Shown here: piece after piece, positions 1 through 8,742 of the stretch
How the letters are laid out: each line of letters starts with the position of its first letter
How positions within the stretch are numbered: the first letter of the stretch is position 1
Virus record (IMG/VR): IMGVR_UViG_3300043786_001845
Location: 1-64,000 of that record
Length of the DNA: 64,000 nt
Source: a virus
Strand: one strand, 5' to 3'
Made by a program: the position numbers and the translations under genes
The notes under the pieces: generated by a model
What the model saw: the letters and a program-made list of their open reading frames with translations, nothing else
Databases searched by the model: none
Told to the model about the DNA's origin: nothing

Positions 1-641
1 GCCATCGTGTTCCCGTCCGAGGACAGAGCGACCGACCAACCAAAATAGTCACTCGTCGCTACGTCCGATGCCTGCACCCGGGCCTGCTGCGTCCACGTCG
101 TCCCGGAGCGAGTAAACATGTACACAGTGCCACCGCTACCACTGCCAGACCAATATGCCCCCACCGCCATCGTGTTCCCGTCCGAGGACAGGGCGACAGA
201 GCGGCCGAAATAGTCAACGTAAGCTGCATCGGAGGCGTGTATTTTAGCCTGCTCCGTCCACGTCGTCCCAGAGCGGACGAACACGTAAGCAACTCCAATA
301 TTGGGGGTACCAATGTATTGCGCCCCCACCGCCAGCGTATTCCCGTCTGAGGACAAGGCGACAGACTTACCGAATACTTTATTTATCGCTTCAGAACCCT
401 GCAAACGGGCCTGCTGCGTCCACGTCGTCCCGGAGCGGACGAACACATACACGGAGCCAGCATCGGTACCGCCGGAGTTGTCGTCCCCGTTCGCCCCCAC
501 CGCCATCGTGTTCCCGTCCGAGGACAGGGCGACGGAGTAGCCGAAGCTATCGAGTGCTGCCGCGTCCAAAGCCTGCACTCGGGTCTGCTCCAGGTACATC
601 GGCAACTCGGCACTTCCGAGAATGATGTTGAGAATGCTCAT
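1..641 (-). CDS. FG-GAP beta-propeller repeat protein, C-terminus beyond left edge
   Basis: The frame is open from an ATG at 641 to the window edge, so about 213 residues are visible and the C-terminus is missing. After a short N-terminal segment (MSILNIILGSAELPMY) a unit of roughly 55 residues recurs, four copies visible. Each has SVALSSDGNTMAVGA followed by a VYVF-RSGTTW strand, the signature of FG-GAP/integrin-alpha type propeller blades. GGAG six bases upstream fixes the start. The copies are also repeated at the DNA level (near 1, 166, 330 and 501). It lies directly downstream of tail-fibre genes on the same strand, so an adhesin-like or receptor-binding virion role is inferred. Confidence 0.8.
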   Translation of the reverse strand, partial: MSILNIILGSAELPMYLEQTRVQALDAAALDSFGYSVALSSDGNTMAVGANGDDNSGGTDAGSVYVFVRSGTTWTQQARLQGSEAINKVFGKSVALSSDGNTLAVGAQYIGTPNIGVAYVFVRSGTTWTEQAKIHASDAAYVDYFGRSVALSSDGNTMAVGAYWSGSGSGGTVYMFTRSGTTWTQQARVQASDVATSDYFGWSVALSSDGNTM

Positions 642-737
642 TCCATGCTCCAATCAAACCTTACACAATACATCCACATTTTCGATTTCATGCTGTATTC
701 CGGAATAAAGCTTATCCAGGAGCGATTGAGATTGTGT

Positions 738-770
738 ATCACTCCATCGAAACGGTTTCGATGGAGTGAT
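738..770. other. Perfect 16-bp inverted repeat
   Basis: Arms 738-753 and 755-770 are perfectly complementary around a single central base. The hairpin lies between the FG-GAP remnant and the start of the FG-GAP gene. A T-run is absent on the minus side and short on the plus side, so it may be a weak terminator, an mRNA-stabilising hairpin or an operator. Confidence 0.6.
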
Positions 771-776
771 TTCCCT

Positions 777-923
777 CTACCGATGAAGCACGTAGACATC
801 GGCATTACCACTGCCGAAGAAATCATCCTGATGTGCTCCTACTACCATCGTGCTTCGAGATTCACACACTGGTCTGTCAAAATACATCGACACCTCGGCG
901 GTACCGGTGATGAGGGTGGTAAT
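777..923 (-). pseudogene. Short degenerate FG-GAP-like reading frame
   Basis: A 48-codon frame reads ITTLITGTAEVSMYF, then TMVVGAHQDD and ADVYVLHR, and stops. It matches the N-terminus and first blade of the FG-GAP protein starting at 641 (IILGSAELPMY, TMAVGANGDD, SVYVF). There is no ATG at the matching position; an in-frame TAG lies just upstream and the first standard starts are an internal GTG and ATG. It is probably a remnant of a duplicated FG-GAP gene, although an ATT start cannot be excluded. Confidence 0.45.
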
Positions 924-937
924 CTCGTCGCCCTATC

Positions 938-3418
938 TCACAGCACATTTTTTGCGATGACAGTTCCGATCCACGATGAGCCGTCATGCGAGTAGAAGCC
1001 GAGTACGTCCTTACCACTGACGGTCAGCGTCGGAGCCACGCCGCCCGCCCACTTCACGTCGCTCCACCAAGTAATGACGTGGCCTCCGCCGTTGATGACC
1101 TCCAGAATGAAGGAGTCCACCACGCTGTCGCCGGACTTGTTCTGGAGGGTGAACGTCGTCGCTCCGGTGACGGTCTTCGTGAAGACGTTGCCGGCGCTCA
1201 CGTCCACTATCGTGTTGACGGTGTCGGGTCGCTTCAGCTTGACAGCACTGTTGGCGATGATGTTCCCGGTCAGATTCGTGAACGGGATGGCGATGTTCGC
1301 AGATCCGTCGAAGGGTACACCCGCGATGTTGACGGCCGTCTGCAGCTTCGTCGCCGTCGCAGCGTTGCCGGTGATCGTCGTCTGGGCCGGGTGGACGTGG
1401 TCGGAGCGAGCGGCCGTCGCGGCGGTACCGGCAGCAGCGGTACCGGCAGCAGCGCCGGCCGTCAAGCCCAGCGTTAATGCATCGGTGATGCCATATCCGG
1501 AAATCGTCGTCGGATTCGTGCCGGCGGTGACGCGGCCGTAGGCGTCCACGGAGACCGAGCGGTACGTGCTGGGGGTCACGCCGCTAGTGGCGAGGGAGAC
1601 CTGCATCCCGCTTATGCTGATACCACTACCTGCCGTCACGGTGCCCGCGCCGCTGAACTGGGTCCACGTCACAGCAGTCGTGTCGACCGTTCCGCCCTGG
1701 TCGGACGTGCAGACCCAGCCGGTGTCCTTATTCACTGTGCCCTGCTCGACGAAGACGAACGCCCCGGGGAATTCGCCCCAGTAACTCATTTCGGCAACTC
1801 GAGTCCACGCACCAGAAGCTGCTTCGTAAATACCGTTCTGCGATGGAACCGTCTGGTTTTTCACCAGCACGCGGACGCTGCTCCCGACTGAGACGCCGTC
1901 GATAGTCTGGGAAGAGCCTGACAAAGTGATATTAGCCGTCGTGGCAACGCGGACGCTGCCCTTCGGGGTCAGACCGGTGGCCACCGTGTCCACGTATTGC
2001 TTCGTGGCTGCGTGCATGGCGCTCATGGGATCAACATATAGCGTCAGATTGCCGGTCATCACCCCGCCAGACAGCGGCAGCTTCGTCGGATCGGCGACGA
2101 TCAACCCGGGCCCGCTGAACTGGGTCCACGTCACAGCAGTCGTGTCGACCGTTCCGCCCTGGTCGGACGTGCAGACCCAGCCGGTGTCCTTATTCACTGT
2201 GCCCTGCTCGACGAAGACGAACGCCCCGGGGAATTCGCCCCAGCTATCCAAGTCGGCAGCGCGCGTCCACGTGGTGGGTGCCACCACGTAGATGCCGTTC
2301 TGCGACGGCGTCGTCTGATTCTTCACCAGCACGCGGTCGCCGGTCGCGACGGAGATACCGTCAATGGTCTGCCCGCCGCTCAGAGTGATGTTGCCAATCG
2401 TGGCAACGCGGACGCCATTGCTGGCTGCCATTCCCGGCCCGCTGAACTGCTTCCAGGAAACAACCGATGCTTCAAGTATGTCCGTACTGTTAGCTGTGCA
2501 AACCCATCCCGTGTCCGCGTTGACCGTGCCCTCCGCGACGAAGCAGTGCGCCCCTACGAGCTCAGCGGTGGTATTAGCATCGGCAGCTCGAGTCCACGTA
2601 CTGGGATCCACCACGTAGATACCGTTCTTCGACGAAGTCGTCTGATTCTTCACCAGCACGCGGTCGCCGGTCGCGACGGAGATACCGTCAATGGTCTGCC
2701 CGCCGCTCAGAGTGATGTTGCCAATCGTGGCAACGCGGACGGCGCTCTTCGGGCCGAGGCCGGTGACCATGTTGTCCACGTACTTCTTCGTGGCCGCGTG
2801 CAGGTCGACGGTCGGGTCCCCGCTCAGCGTCAGGGCGCCAGTCATCGTCCCGCCGGCCAGGGGCAGCACCTTCTCCAGAGCGTTCTGCACCGTAGTGGTG
2901 GAGGGTAGGCCGGTGATCGCGCCGATGGTGATGGCTGCTGCCTGGCCGCCGAAGCCGCCGTTCGCCATGAAGAAGCGGTTGACCAGCTGCTGGGCGAACG
3001 TCGAGGTGAAGTTGCCCGGGAGCGCGTCGGGGAGCGGGAAGATGACCGGCATCCCGCCGACCTCTTCGAAGAGGACGCCGACGCCGTTCGGGATTGCGGA
3101 GTCGCCGCCCTGGTTCGGGTCGAGGGCTGCGTTCATCGCCCCATGGGCGTCTTCGAGCACGCAAGCCACGGTGCCGGCGGTCTGCGAGGTGACGGACTTC
3201 ACACGGAGACACGCGCCGGAGTTCGACGTAGAGACCCAGTCTCCGACTTTCACATCCCGGCCGTCGTAGAAACCACCGTTGCCGAAAGTCAAGGAGCTGT
3301 GGGGCTGCGGAGTAATCGACAGGCTGGCGTTCCACGCGACCGGGGAGCCGTTGACGCTGGCGGAGACGGAGCCGAAGGTGCAGAACACCTTCAAGAGTTT
3401 GGCTGGCTTAGTTGCCAT
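938..3418 (-). CDS. Tail-fibre-like protein with repeated modules
   Basis: 826 residues. The N-terminal 190 residues (MATKPAKLLKVFCTFGSV onward) are shared with the next gene upstream and probably form the attachment domain. Two LPLSGG-MTG-L-L...HAATK-YVD modules typical of phage tail fibres follow, then three copies of a VRVATIGNITLSGGQTIDG module with a conserved W, and a GYGITDALTLG/RSDHVHPAQT segment found in fibre shafts. The C-terminus (VINGGGHVITWWSDVKW) may be the receptor-binding tip. SD CTGGAG precedes ATG 3418. Perfect internal DNA repeats show recent module duplication. Confidence 0.8.
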   Translation of the reverse strand: MATKPAKLLKVFCTFGSVSASVNGSPVAWNASLSITPQPHSSLTFGNGGFYDGRDVKVGDWVSTSNSGACLRVKSVTSQTAGTVACVLEDAHGAMNAALDPNQGGDSAIPNGVGVLFEEVGGMPVIFPLPDALPGNFTSTFAQQLVNRFFMANGGFGGQAAAITIGAITGLPSTTTVQNALEKVLPLAGGTMTGALTLSGDPTVDLHAATKKYVDNMVTGLGPKSAVRVATIGNITLSGGQTIDGISVATGDRVLVKNQTTSSKNGIYVVDPSTWTRAADANTTAELVGAHCFVAEGTVNADTGWVCTANSTDILEASVVSWKQFSGPGMAASNGVRVATIGNITLSGGQTIDGISVATGDRVLVKNQTTPSQNGIYVVAPTTWTRAADLDSWGEFPGAFVFVEQGTVNKDTGWVCTSDQGGTVDTTAVTWTQFSGPGLIVADPTKLPLSGGVMTGNLTLYVDPMSAMHAATKQYVDTVATGLTPKGSVRVATTANITLSGSSQTIDGVSVGSSVRVLVKNQTVPSQNGIYEAASGAWTRVAEMSYWGEFPGAFVFVEQGTVNKDTGWVCTSDQGGTVDTTAVTWTQFSGAGTVTAGSGISISGMQVSLATSGVTPSTYRSVSVDAYGRVTAGTNPTTISGYGITDALTLGLTAGAAAGTAAAGTAATAARSDHVHPAQTTITGNAATATKLQTAVNIAGVPFDGSANIAIPFTNLTGNIIANSAVKLKRPDTVNTIVDVSAGNVFTKTVTGATTFTLQNKSGDSVVDSFILEVINGGGHVITWWSDVKWAGGVAPTLTVSGKDVLGFYSHDGSSWIGTVIAKNVL
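1650..2243. repeat. Perfect 132-bp direct repeat pair in tail-fibre gene
   Basis: Positions 1650-1781 and 2112-2243 are identical over 132 bases. They encode the same end of two fibre modules (GEFPGAFVFVEQGTVNKDTG region). Identity at third codon positions points to recent duplication or gene conversion. Confidence 0.85.
2310..2741. repeat. Perfect 105-bp direct repeat pair in tail-fibre gene
   Basis: Positions 2310-2414 and 2637-2741 are identical over 105 bases and encode two copies of the RVATIGNITLSGGQTIDG module start. Together with the 132-bp pair this makes the gene prone to module gain or loss by recombination. Confidence 0.85.
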
Positions 3419-3444
3419 TAGATTCTCCAGATGTAGTCACTGTA

Positions 3445-4770
3445 TCAAAAGAAGACGTTGATGATCGCCTTGCCGCCGAGGTCTGCCGCCGCCACGCTGG
3501 TGGTGAGCGCGAACGTGAATTTCGTCGTGCTCGCGGAGTCCAGGATCGTCAGCTCGTTGGCAGCGGTCGGGAAGCGGAACCGCCAGGTGGCAGTACCCGA
3601 ACCAGTGTTGTATCCCATGTAGCTCACCATGGCCGGGGCGCGGCCGACGGTGTGGGTGATCGTCACGTAGCTCCCGCTGAAAGTCGCACTCCAGCCGGCC
3701 GGGAGGGATCCGATGATGGACGTCGGATCCATATTGGTGAACTGGACTGTGAACTTGTACGCCAGCATGACGTCGGCCGGCTTGTTGGCGATGTCAGCCC
3801 AGTCGACGTCGCCCCAGGAGATGGTACCGGCCGTCGCGCCGGCCTTCAGCACCTTCTTGTTGTTGGTCGTTCCGGTGGCCGGCACGTGCAGATTGCCGTC
3901 GCCCGCCGGGTGCGAGTACGCGGTTGGCAAGCCAGTGAGGTTCGCGTACGGAATGGCGATGTTCGCGGAACCGTCAAAAGACACTCCCGCGATGGTCCGC
4001 GCCGTCTGCAGCTTCGTGGCCGTCGCAGCGTTGCCAGACACAGAGGTCTGGGCTGGGTGGACGTGGTCGGAGCGGGCGGCGGTTGTCGCGGTGCCGGCGG
4101 CGGCGGTGCCGGCGGCGGTGCCGGCGACCGAGCCCAGCGCCAGAGCGTCATTGATGCCATAGCCGGAGATCGTCGTCGGCTTCCCCGTCACGCTCGTCCA
4201 GGTCGGGGCTGCGCCGGCCGCGCTCGCTACCTCGACCAGGGCCGCCTGGACCGTGGTGGCGACCAGACCGGGGATCGCGTCGATGGCGACGGCCGCCGCC
4301 TTGCCGCCGAAGCCGCCGTTCGCTGTGAAGAAGCGGTTGATCAGCTGCTGGGCGAACGTCGGAGTGAAGACGCCGGGGAGGGCCTCGGGGAGCGGGAAGA
4401 TGACCGGCATCCCGTTGACCTCCTCGAAGACGACGCCCTCTCCGCTCGGAATCGCGGAGTCACCACCCTGGTTCGGGTCGAGGACGGCGTTCATCGCCTC
4501 GTGGGCGTCCTCGACGACGGCGACCACGGTGGTCGAGTTCTGAGATCCGATGGTCTTGATGCGGAGGCAGTTTCCTCCGTTGGATGTCGCCAGCCAGTCG
4601 CCGACTTTCACGTCGCGCCCGTCGTAGTACATCCCATGGCCGTTGTTCGGGTCGGAGTGGGGCTGGGGCGTGACAACGAGGGTGACGTTCCAGGACCGCG
4701 CCGGGGCAGTCCCGACCACGGTCCCGAAGGTTACGTACACGCGCAGCAGCTTGGCCGCTTTGATTGACAT
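3445..4770 (-). CDS. Tail-fibre-like protein, paralogue
   Basis: 441 residues. The N-terminal half (AAKLLRVYVTFGTV...GRDVKVGDWLATSN...NQGGDSAIPSGEGVVFEEV) parallels the 826-residue neighbour. The middle carries the GYGINDALALG / AARSDHVHPAQTS fibre segment, and the last 110 residues (LPAGWSATFSG, GYNTGSGTATWRFRFPTAANE, AAADLGGKAI) match the C-terminus of the next fibre gene. It is therefore a mosaic of both neighbours. ATG 4770 has a GGAGTAA sequence upstream. A structural role in the tail fibre assembly is inferred from module type and context. Confidence 0.75.
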   Translation of the reverse strand: MSIKAAKLLRVYVTFGTVVGTAPARSWNVTLVVTPQPHSDPNNGHGMYYDGRDVKVGDWLATSNGGNCLRIKTIGSQNSTTVVAVVEDAHEAMNAVLDPNQGGDSAIPSGEGVVFEEVNGMPVIFPLPEALPGVFTPTFAQQLINRFFTANGGFGGKAAAVAIDAIPGLVATTVQAALVEVASAAGAAPTWTSVTGKPTTISGYGINDALALGSVAGTAAGTAAAGTATTAARSDHVHPAQTSVSGNAATATKLQTARTIAGVSFDGSANIAIPYANLTGLPTAYSHPAGDGNLHVPATGTTNNKKVLKAGATAGTISWGDVDWADIANKPADVMLAYKFTVQFTNMDPTSIIGSLPAGWSATFSGSYVTITHTVGRAPAMVSYMGYNTGSGTATWRFRFPTAANELTILDSASTTKFTFALTTSVAAADLGGKAIINVFF

Positions 4771-4788
4771 GGATTACTCCTTGGAAGC

Positions 4789-6084
4789 TCAGAATTGGAC
4801 GGTCACGAGGGCCTTGCCGCCGAGGTCGGCCGCGGAGATGCTCGTGTTGAGGACGAACGAGAACACGCTCGTCTTCGAGGCGTCGACCACCAGCATCTCG
4901 TTCGCGGCCGTCGGCAGGCGATAGCGCCACGTCGGAGTGCCGGAGCCAGTGTTGTAGCCGAAGTACGAAATCGAGGTGGGCATCTTCGCCACGGAGTGGG
5001 TGATCTGCAAGGTGGTACCGCTGATCGATGCGCTCCATCCGGCTGGAAGGCCGGTCACGGAGCCCGGGTCGGAGCCCGTGAAGTTCACCTGGAAGGTGAA
5101 CGAGCGTGTGCCAGAGGACGGCAGATTGGCCTCGGAAATGCGCGCGTTGGCATCCAGCCCGGCCACGCCGTTGGCGACGCCGATGGACGCGGAGAGGATG
5201 GCGTCGGCAGCAGCGGGGAGCTGGGATGTCGGAACCTTCCCGGTGGAATCCAGGGACGCCACGCCATTGGCGGCGCCGCGGGTGGTGGTGGCTAGGGCGC
5301 CGACGTCGGTCGCGCTCAGTGTGACGCTGCCGCCAGTTTTACCATTCACGCTGGCGATGAACTTCGTGTCGAGGTAGCCGTAGAGCGCGGACTTCATGCG
5401 GCCGTTGCTCTCGACGGTGAAGACCGACGCGCCCGCGACCGAGACGCTGAGGGAGCCGCCGGTACCGAGGTCGAAGTACGAACTGACGGCGGCGATGCGG
5501 AGGGAGCCGCTGACTTCGGAGAGGGAGCCGGCGGTGCCGACGCTCAGCGAGGTGACCGAGGCATCACCGGCCACACCGCCGCCGCCACTGCCGCCCTCGG
5601 AGCCGATCTTCTTGAAGGCGACGGCGGAGCTACCGAGAGTGCCGCCGCGGTCGGACGTGCACATCCACAGGGTGTCACCACCGATGGCGCCCTGCTCGAC
5701 GACGACGAGTGTGCCGGCGAGGGAGTCCATGTCGCCGATGCCGACGTAACGCACCCAGGCGGAGACGGCAGCGTAGTAGAGGCCGTTCTTCGTGATGTCA
5801 GACTGGTCCTTCACCATCACCAGATCCTTGTCCTGCAGGAAGACGCCGTCGATGCTCTGCAGCCCGGCCAGCGTGATGGGAGCGGTGGAAGCTGCGCGGA
5901 CCTTGACGGAGTTGGCCGCGTTCCCGATACTGATCAGGGGCGCGCTGTTGTCGCCGTCGGGGCGCTTGACGAGGGAGTTCGTCTCGATAGCGATGGCGAC
6001 CTCGCCCTCGGCGAGACCCACGGGCGGTGCGGAGGAGAGGACGGCAAAAGGAGCGCGCCAGATCTTGAGTTGGATGCGTGCCAT
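4789..6084 (-). CDS. Tail-fibre-like protein
   Basis: 431 residues, starting MARIQLKIWRAPFAVLSS with SD AAGGA before ATG 6084; an upstream in-frame ATG at 6126 lacks a ribosome site. It contains one copy of the SVKVRAASTAPITLAGLQSIDG module, a glycine-rich linker near residue 180, a shaft-like region with GYLDTKF and GSVTLSATDVGAL, and the shared C-terminal domain (LPAGWSASISG, GYNTGSGTPTWRYRLPTAANE). First gene of the fibre run after the 807-residue virion-like gene; same direction, close spacing. Confidence 0.75.
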   Translation of the reverse strand: MARIQLKIWRAPFAVLSSAPPVGLAEGEVAIAIETNSLVKRPDGDNSAPLISIGNAANSVKVRAASTAPITLAGLQSIDGVFLQDKDLVMVKDQSDITKNGLYYAAVSAWVRYVGIGDMDSLAGTLVVVEQGAIGGDTLWMCTSDRGGTLGSSAVAFKKIGSEGGSGGGGVAGDASVTSLSVGTAGSLSEVSGSLRIAAVSSYFDLGTGGSLSVSVAGASVFTVESNGRMKSALYGYLDTKFIASVNGKTGGSVTLSATDVGALATTTRGAANGVASLDSTGKVPTSQLPAAADAILSASIGVANGVAGLDANARISEANLPSSGTRSFTFQVNFTGSDPGSVTGLPAGWSASISGTTLQITHSVAKMPTSISYFGYNTGSGTPTWRYRLPTAANEMLVVDASKTSVFSFVLNTSISAADLGGKALVTVQF

Positions 6085-6183
6085 ACGAAGGGTTCCTTTA
6101 TCACAATTTGAATGAATGAAGTACATGGCGACTGCGGTCGCGGTCGCTTCTCAGACTTGCTCGGACGTGTCAGGGGGCGCTTT

Positions 6184-8607
6184 TCATCCACCCTCCCGGA
6201 GGTCTAGGTCGACGTTGCCGAAATCCCCGATGAACTGCGGCGACCCTCTGGCGTCAACGACTACCAGGAGTGGCTCACGCCACCACGGCTCGGTGGCCGA
6301 TGGGGGTTCTGCCAGACCACGCAAATCAACGATCGTCCCAAGCGAAGCGACAAACTCGGCCGATGGGTACGTCACGATGGTGGCGTCCTCGGCGTCCCCG
6401 CGCAGGTCCGCCGGAACGGTCGCCAAGCCGGGACCGAAGAGCTGCTCGCGCCCGTCCAGGACCACGTTCCCCTCGTCGTCGCGCCGCCACGGGGCCAGTG
6501 CGACGGGGACGCCGACGTTGCGGGCGTCAGCCGTCAGTCCGATGGCACTGACGAACTCGCTCGACGGGTACGGAGCGGCAGCGCCGATCATCGTCTCCGG
6601 GGAGCGGAAATCGGCGGCGGAGCTCGTGTCTATCAGATGGTACTGCTCGCGCCCGTCCAGGACCACGTTCCCCGCGTCGTCGCGCCGCCAGTCATTCAAG
6701 AAGTACGAAGGTGGCGTCCCGCGCGCGTCGGCCGTGCTGCCAAGAGCGATCACGAAAGCCGCGGAGGTATATGGAACGACGGTCTGCTCGGCGTAGATCT
6801 CGCCGCGGAAGTCGAGCGAGACATTCACCGTCGGCCCGTGGTCCTGAGGGCGGCAGTCGAGATCAATCCTACCTCCCTGCCGCCACGGCCCCATTGCTCC
6901 CGTCCCTCCGCCGTCCCTCCCCCAGAAATAAGTCGCTGGAAAGTGGCGACGGTCTCGGCGCGGCAGCACGCCGCTCGGAAGCGGCGGCGTCGGGTGGTTA
7001 CGGCGGTGGATCTCGACGAGATCCCACATGTCAGTGCGGCAGGGTGTATAGCCGGCACATGGATCCGCGCCCTCTCGGAAGTCAGCAGTGCCCTCTTCGT
7101 GAGCCCCCTCGCGGAGGTCCATCGCCCCGACTCCACCGGGCCCGTCGGAGCGGAAGTCTCCACTGTACCACTCGCGGCTGAAGGAGCCGTCCGGCGGCAC
7201 GGCTCCGACGGTCCTGGCGAAGCGCTCGAGGACTGTCGGGACCTCCGTCTGGCGCATGGCCGACTCGAGGGTCTCCGGCGAGAAGACGAACCTCGCCCGG
7301 TACCGGAACTCGTCCCGGTCCCGCAGGCCGTCGAAGTGGAGCGCCAGATTGTCAGCGACGGTCTCGATGCCGTCACCGGCCAGCTCCAGGAACCCGGAGG
7401 AGAAGACCAGGCCCACGTTCTCGACGAGCCTCAGGCGACGAGCACGCGGGTCGAATCGCACCACCGCGTCGGCGTTGGGGACCGCATCCCTGACCATCTC
7501 GATAGAGGAGTCGTCGTCGCGCGGGGCGCCCGACACGGCAAGAAGATGGACGTCGCCGTAGTGGACGTCCTCGAAGACGATTCGCGGTGGGACGTCCGGA
7601 AACTCCGGGTCGCCCAGCTCCAGCCAGTAGTCGACGCCGTGCGTCAGGAGGCGCCCGCCAGCCCAGACGTCGACGTCGTCCGGCTCGTAGACGGGAGCCG
7701 GCATCCCGGTGCCGTCGACCAGATCGATCTTCCAGATGCTCTCGTCCGGGGCGACCGCTGCGTCCACTTCGTACTTCCAGAACTCGGCCGAGTCGACCGC
7801 CACGAACTCGTAGCCGCCAGACGCATACTCGCCGACGATGCCGAACACCGCCAGATCGTAGGCCGGGGTCGCACGCACAGACCAGGCAGACCGCGGGACC
7901 GGGCGATAGTAGGCGTCACCAGATCTCCTGGTGAACAAGCGATAGTACCGAACGTCGTGGACGTGCCCCAAGTCGCCGAGGCGAAAGACCACGGAGGCGA
8001 CGGCAGAGCCGTCGGGCGCCGGCGCCTCGGCAGTTGCCGATTTGCCGGGAGGGATGGACGGGAAGGACGCCCCACGCTCGTTGAACTTTCGCAGGACAAC
8101 CACGCGGACGCGCGTCCCGACGGTGACGAGCACCTCGCGGACATATACCGCGAAGCCGCCCTGAGAGGGATGGACGTGGTAGTCGCTCGGTCGGACGAGC
8201 GCGCCGTCGACGAACACGAGCAGTTGAATCGCCGCAGCGAGGAGCTCGCTGCCGCAGTCGTTGCAGTACAGAACCGTGCGGGCCTCTGGGAACCCGAGCT
8301 CCGCCCCGGCTGGGTCGTAACCGCGCCTGTAGCGCAGGGCGACTAGGTCGGTCTGGGAGAGGGTGAACTTCTTCGAGTACGCCACCTCCCAGAACGGGAG
8401 GACGAAGTCTCGGAAGTGGGTTCCGTCCGGCTGTGACGCGTAGACGGCGCTGAGCGCCATCGCGGTCGTCCTCTGGTTGGACCGGATCGCGGCGAAGCGC
8501 GCGTTCAGACCCTCGACGCTGATCTCATTCTCGTCGGCCAGACCGGTGAGCAGCTGCTCCGGGTAGAGCCGGTCGAAGAGGTCGACGTAATTGACAGGTG
8601 TCAGCAT
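6184..8607 (-). CDS. Large virion-like protein with C-terminal repeats, function unknown
   Basis: 807 residues from ATG 8607 (MLTPVNYVDLFDRLYP). The upstream open frame overlaps the divergent lysis promoter region and is not used here. No enzyme motif was recognised. The last 200 residues contain three imperfect copies of a unit built on EFV-ALG-T-DARG and WRRDD-GNVVLDGREQ, which looks like a repetitive appendage. Its N-terminus resembles the MLSDLL... start of the 425-residue protein at 11775 only weakly. Position next to fibre genes suggests a tail or baseplate component; this is inference. Confidence 0.6.
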   Translation of the reverse strand: MLTPVNYVDLFDRLYPEQLLTGLADENEISVEGLNARFAAIRSNQRTTAMALSAVYASQPDGTHFRDFVLPFWEVAYSKKFTLSQTDLVALRYRRGYDPAGAELGFPEARTVLYCNDCGSELLAAAIQLLVFVDGALVRPSDYHVHPSQGGFAVYVREVLVTVGTRVRVVVLRKFNERGASFPSIPPGKSATAEAPAPDGSAVASVVFRLGDLGHVHDVRYYRLFTRRSGDAYYRPVPRSAWSVRATPAYDLAVFGIVGEYASGGYEFVAVDSAEFWKYEVDAAVAPDESIWKIDLVDGTGMPAPVYEPDDVDVWAGGRLLTHGVDYWLELGDPEFPDVPPRIVFEDVHYGDVHLLAVSGAPRDDDSSIEMVRDAVPNADAVVRFDPRARRLRLVENVGLVFSSGFLELAGDGIETVADNLALHFDGLRDRDEFRYRARFVFSPETLESAMRQTEVPTVLERFARTVGAVPPDGSFSREWYSGDFRSDGPGGVGAMDLREGAHEEGTADFREGADPCAGYTPCRTDMWDLVEIHRRNHPTPPLPSGVLPRRDRRHFPATYFWGRDGGGTGAMGPWRQGGRIDLDCRPQDHGPTVNVSLDFRGEIYAEQTVVPYTSAAFVIALGSTADARGTPPSYFLNDWRRDDAGNVVLDGREQYHLIDTSSAADFRSPETMIGAAAPYPSSEFVSAIGLTADARNVGVPVALAPWRRDDEGNVVLDGREQLFGPGLATVPADLRGDAEDATIVTYPSAEFVASLGTIVDLRGLAEPPSATEPWWREPLLVVVDARGSPQFIGDFGNVDLDLREGG

Positions 8608-8742
8608 TTCTACGTCCGTTTGAACTAAGACTAAATCACTGTTACGCAGACCCATTTCTCGAGCGTTTCCCCGGTGGGGCAGCGCAGCAGGTCGAATTCC
8701 CAACAGAAACTTAGACGGAAAGAGAAAAAGGAAAGGTGTGCA
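8608..8742. promoter_or_regulatory. Divergent intergenic region upstream of lysis cassette
   Basis: 135 bases separate the minus-strand virion gene from the plus-strand lysis genes, so both directions must start transcription here or read through. It is less GC-rich around 8620-8645 and purine-rich (AGAGAAAAAGGAAAGG) before the endolysin ATG. No confident -35/-10 pair was identified. Confidence 0.35.

Noticed and set aside
1-560. Regularly spaced repeats resembling a CRISPR array
   Set aside because: The repeats are about 165 bases apart, lie in an open reading frame and encode protein blades; they have no uniform short spacers.
3412-4767. Plus-strand open frame of 451 codons
   Set aside because: Exactly antisense to a tail-fibre gene with clear motifs; Arg/Gly/Val-rich.
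6637-8346. Plus-strand open frame of 569 codons
   Set aside because: Antisense to the 807-residue virion-like gene, with shadow composition and no ribosome site.
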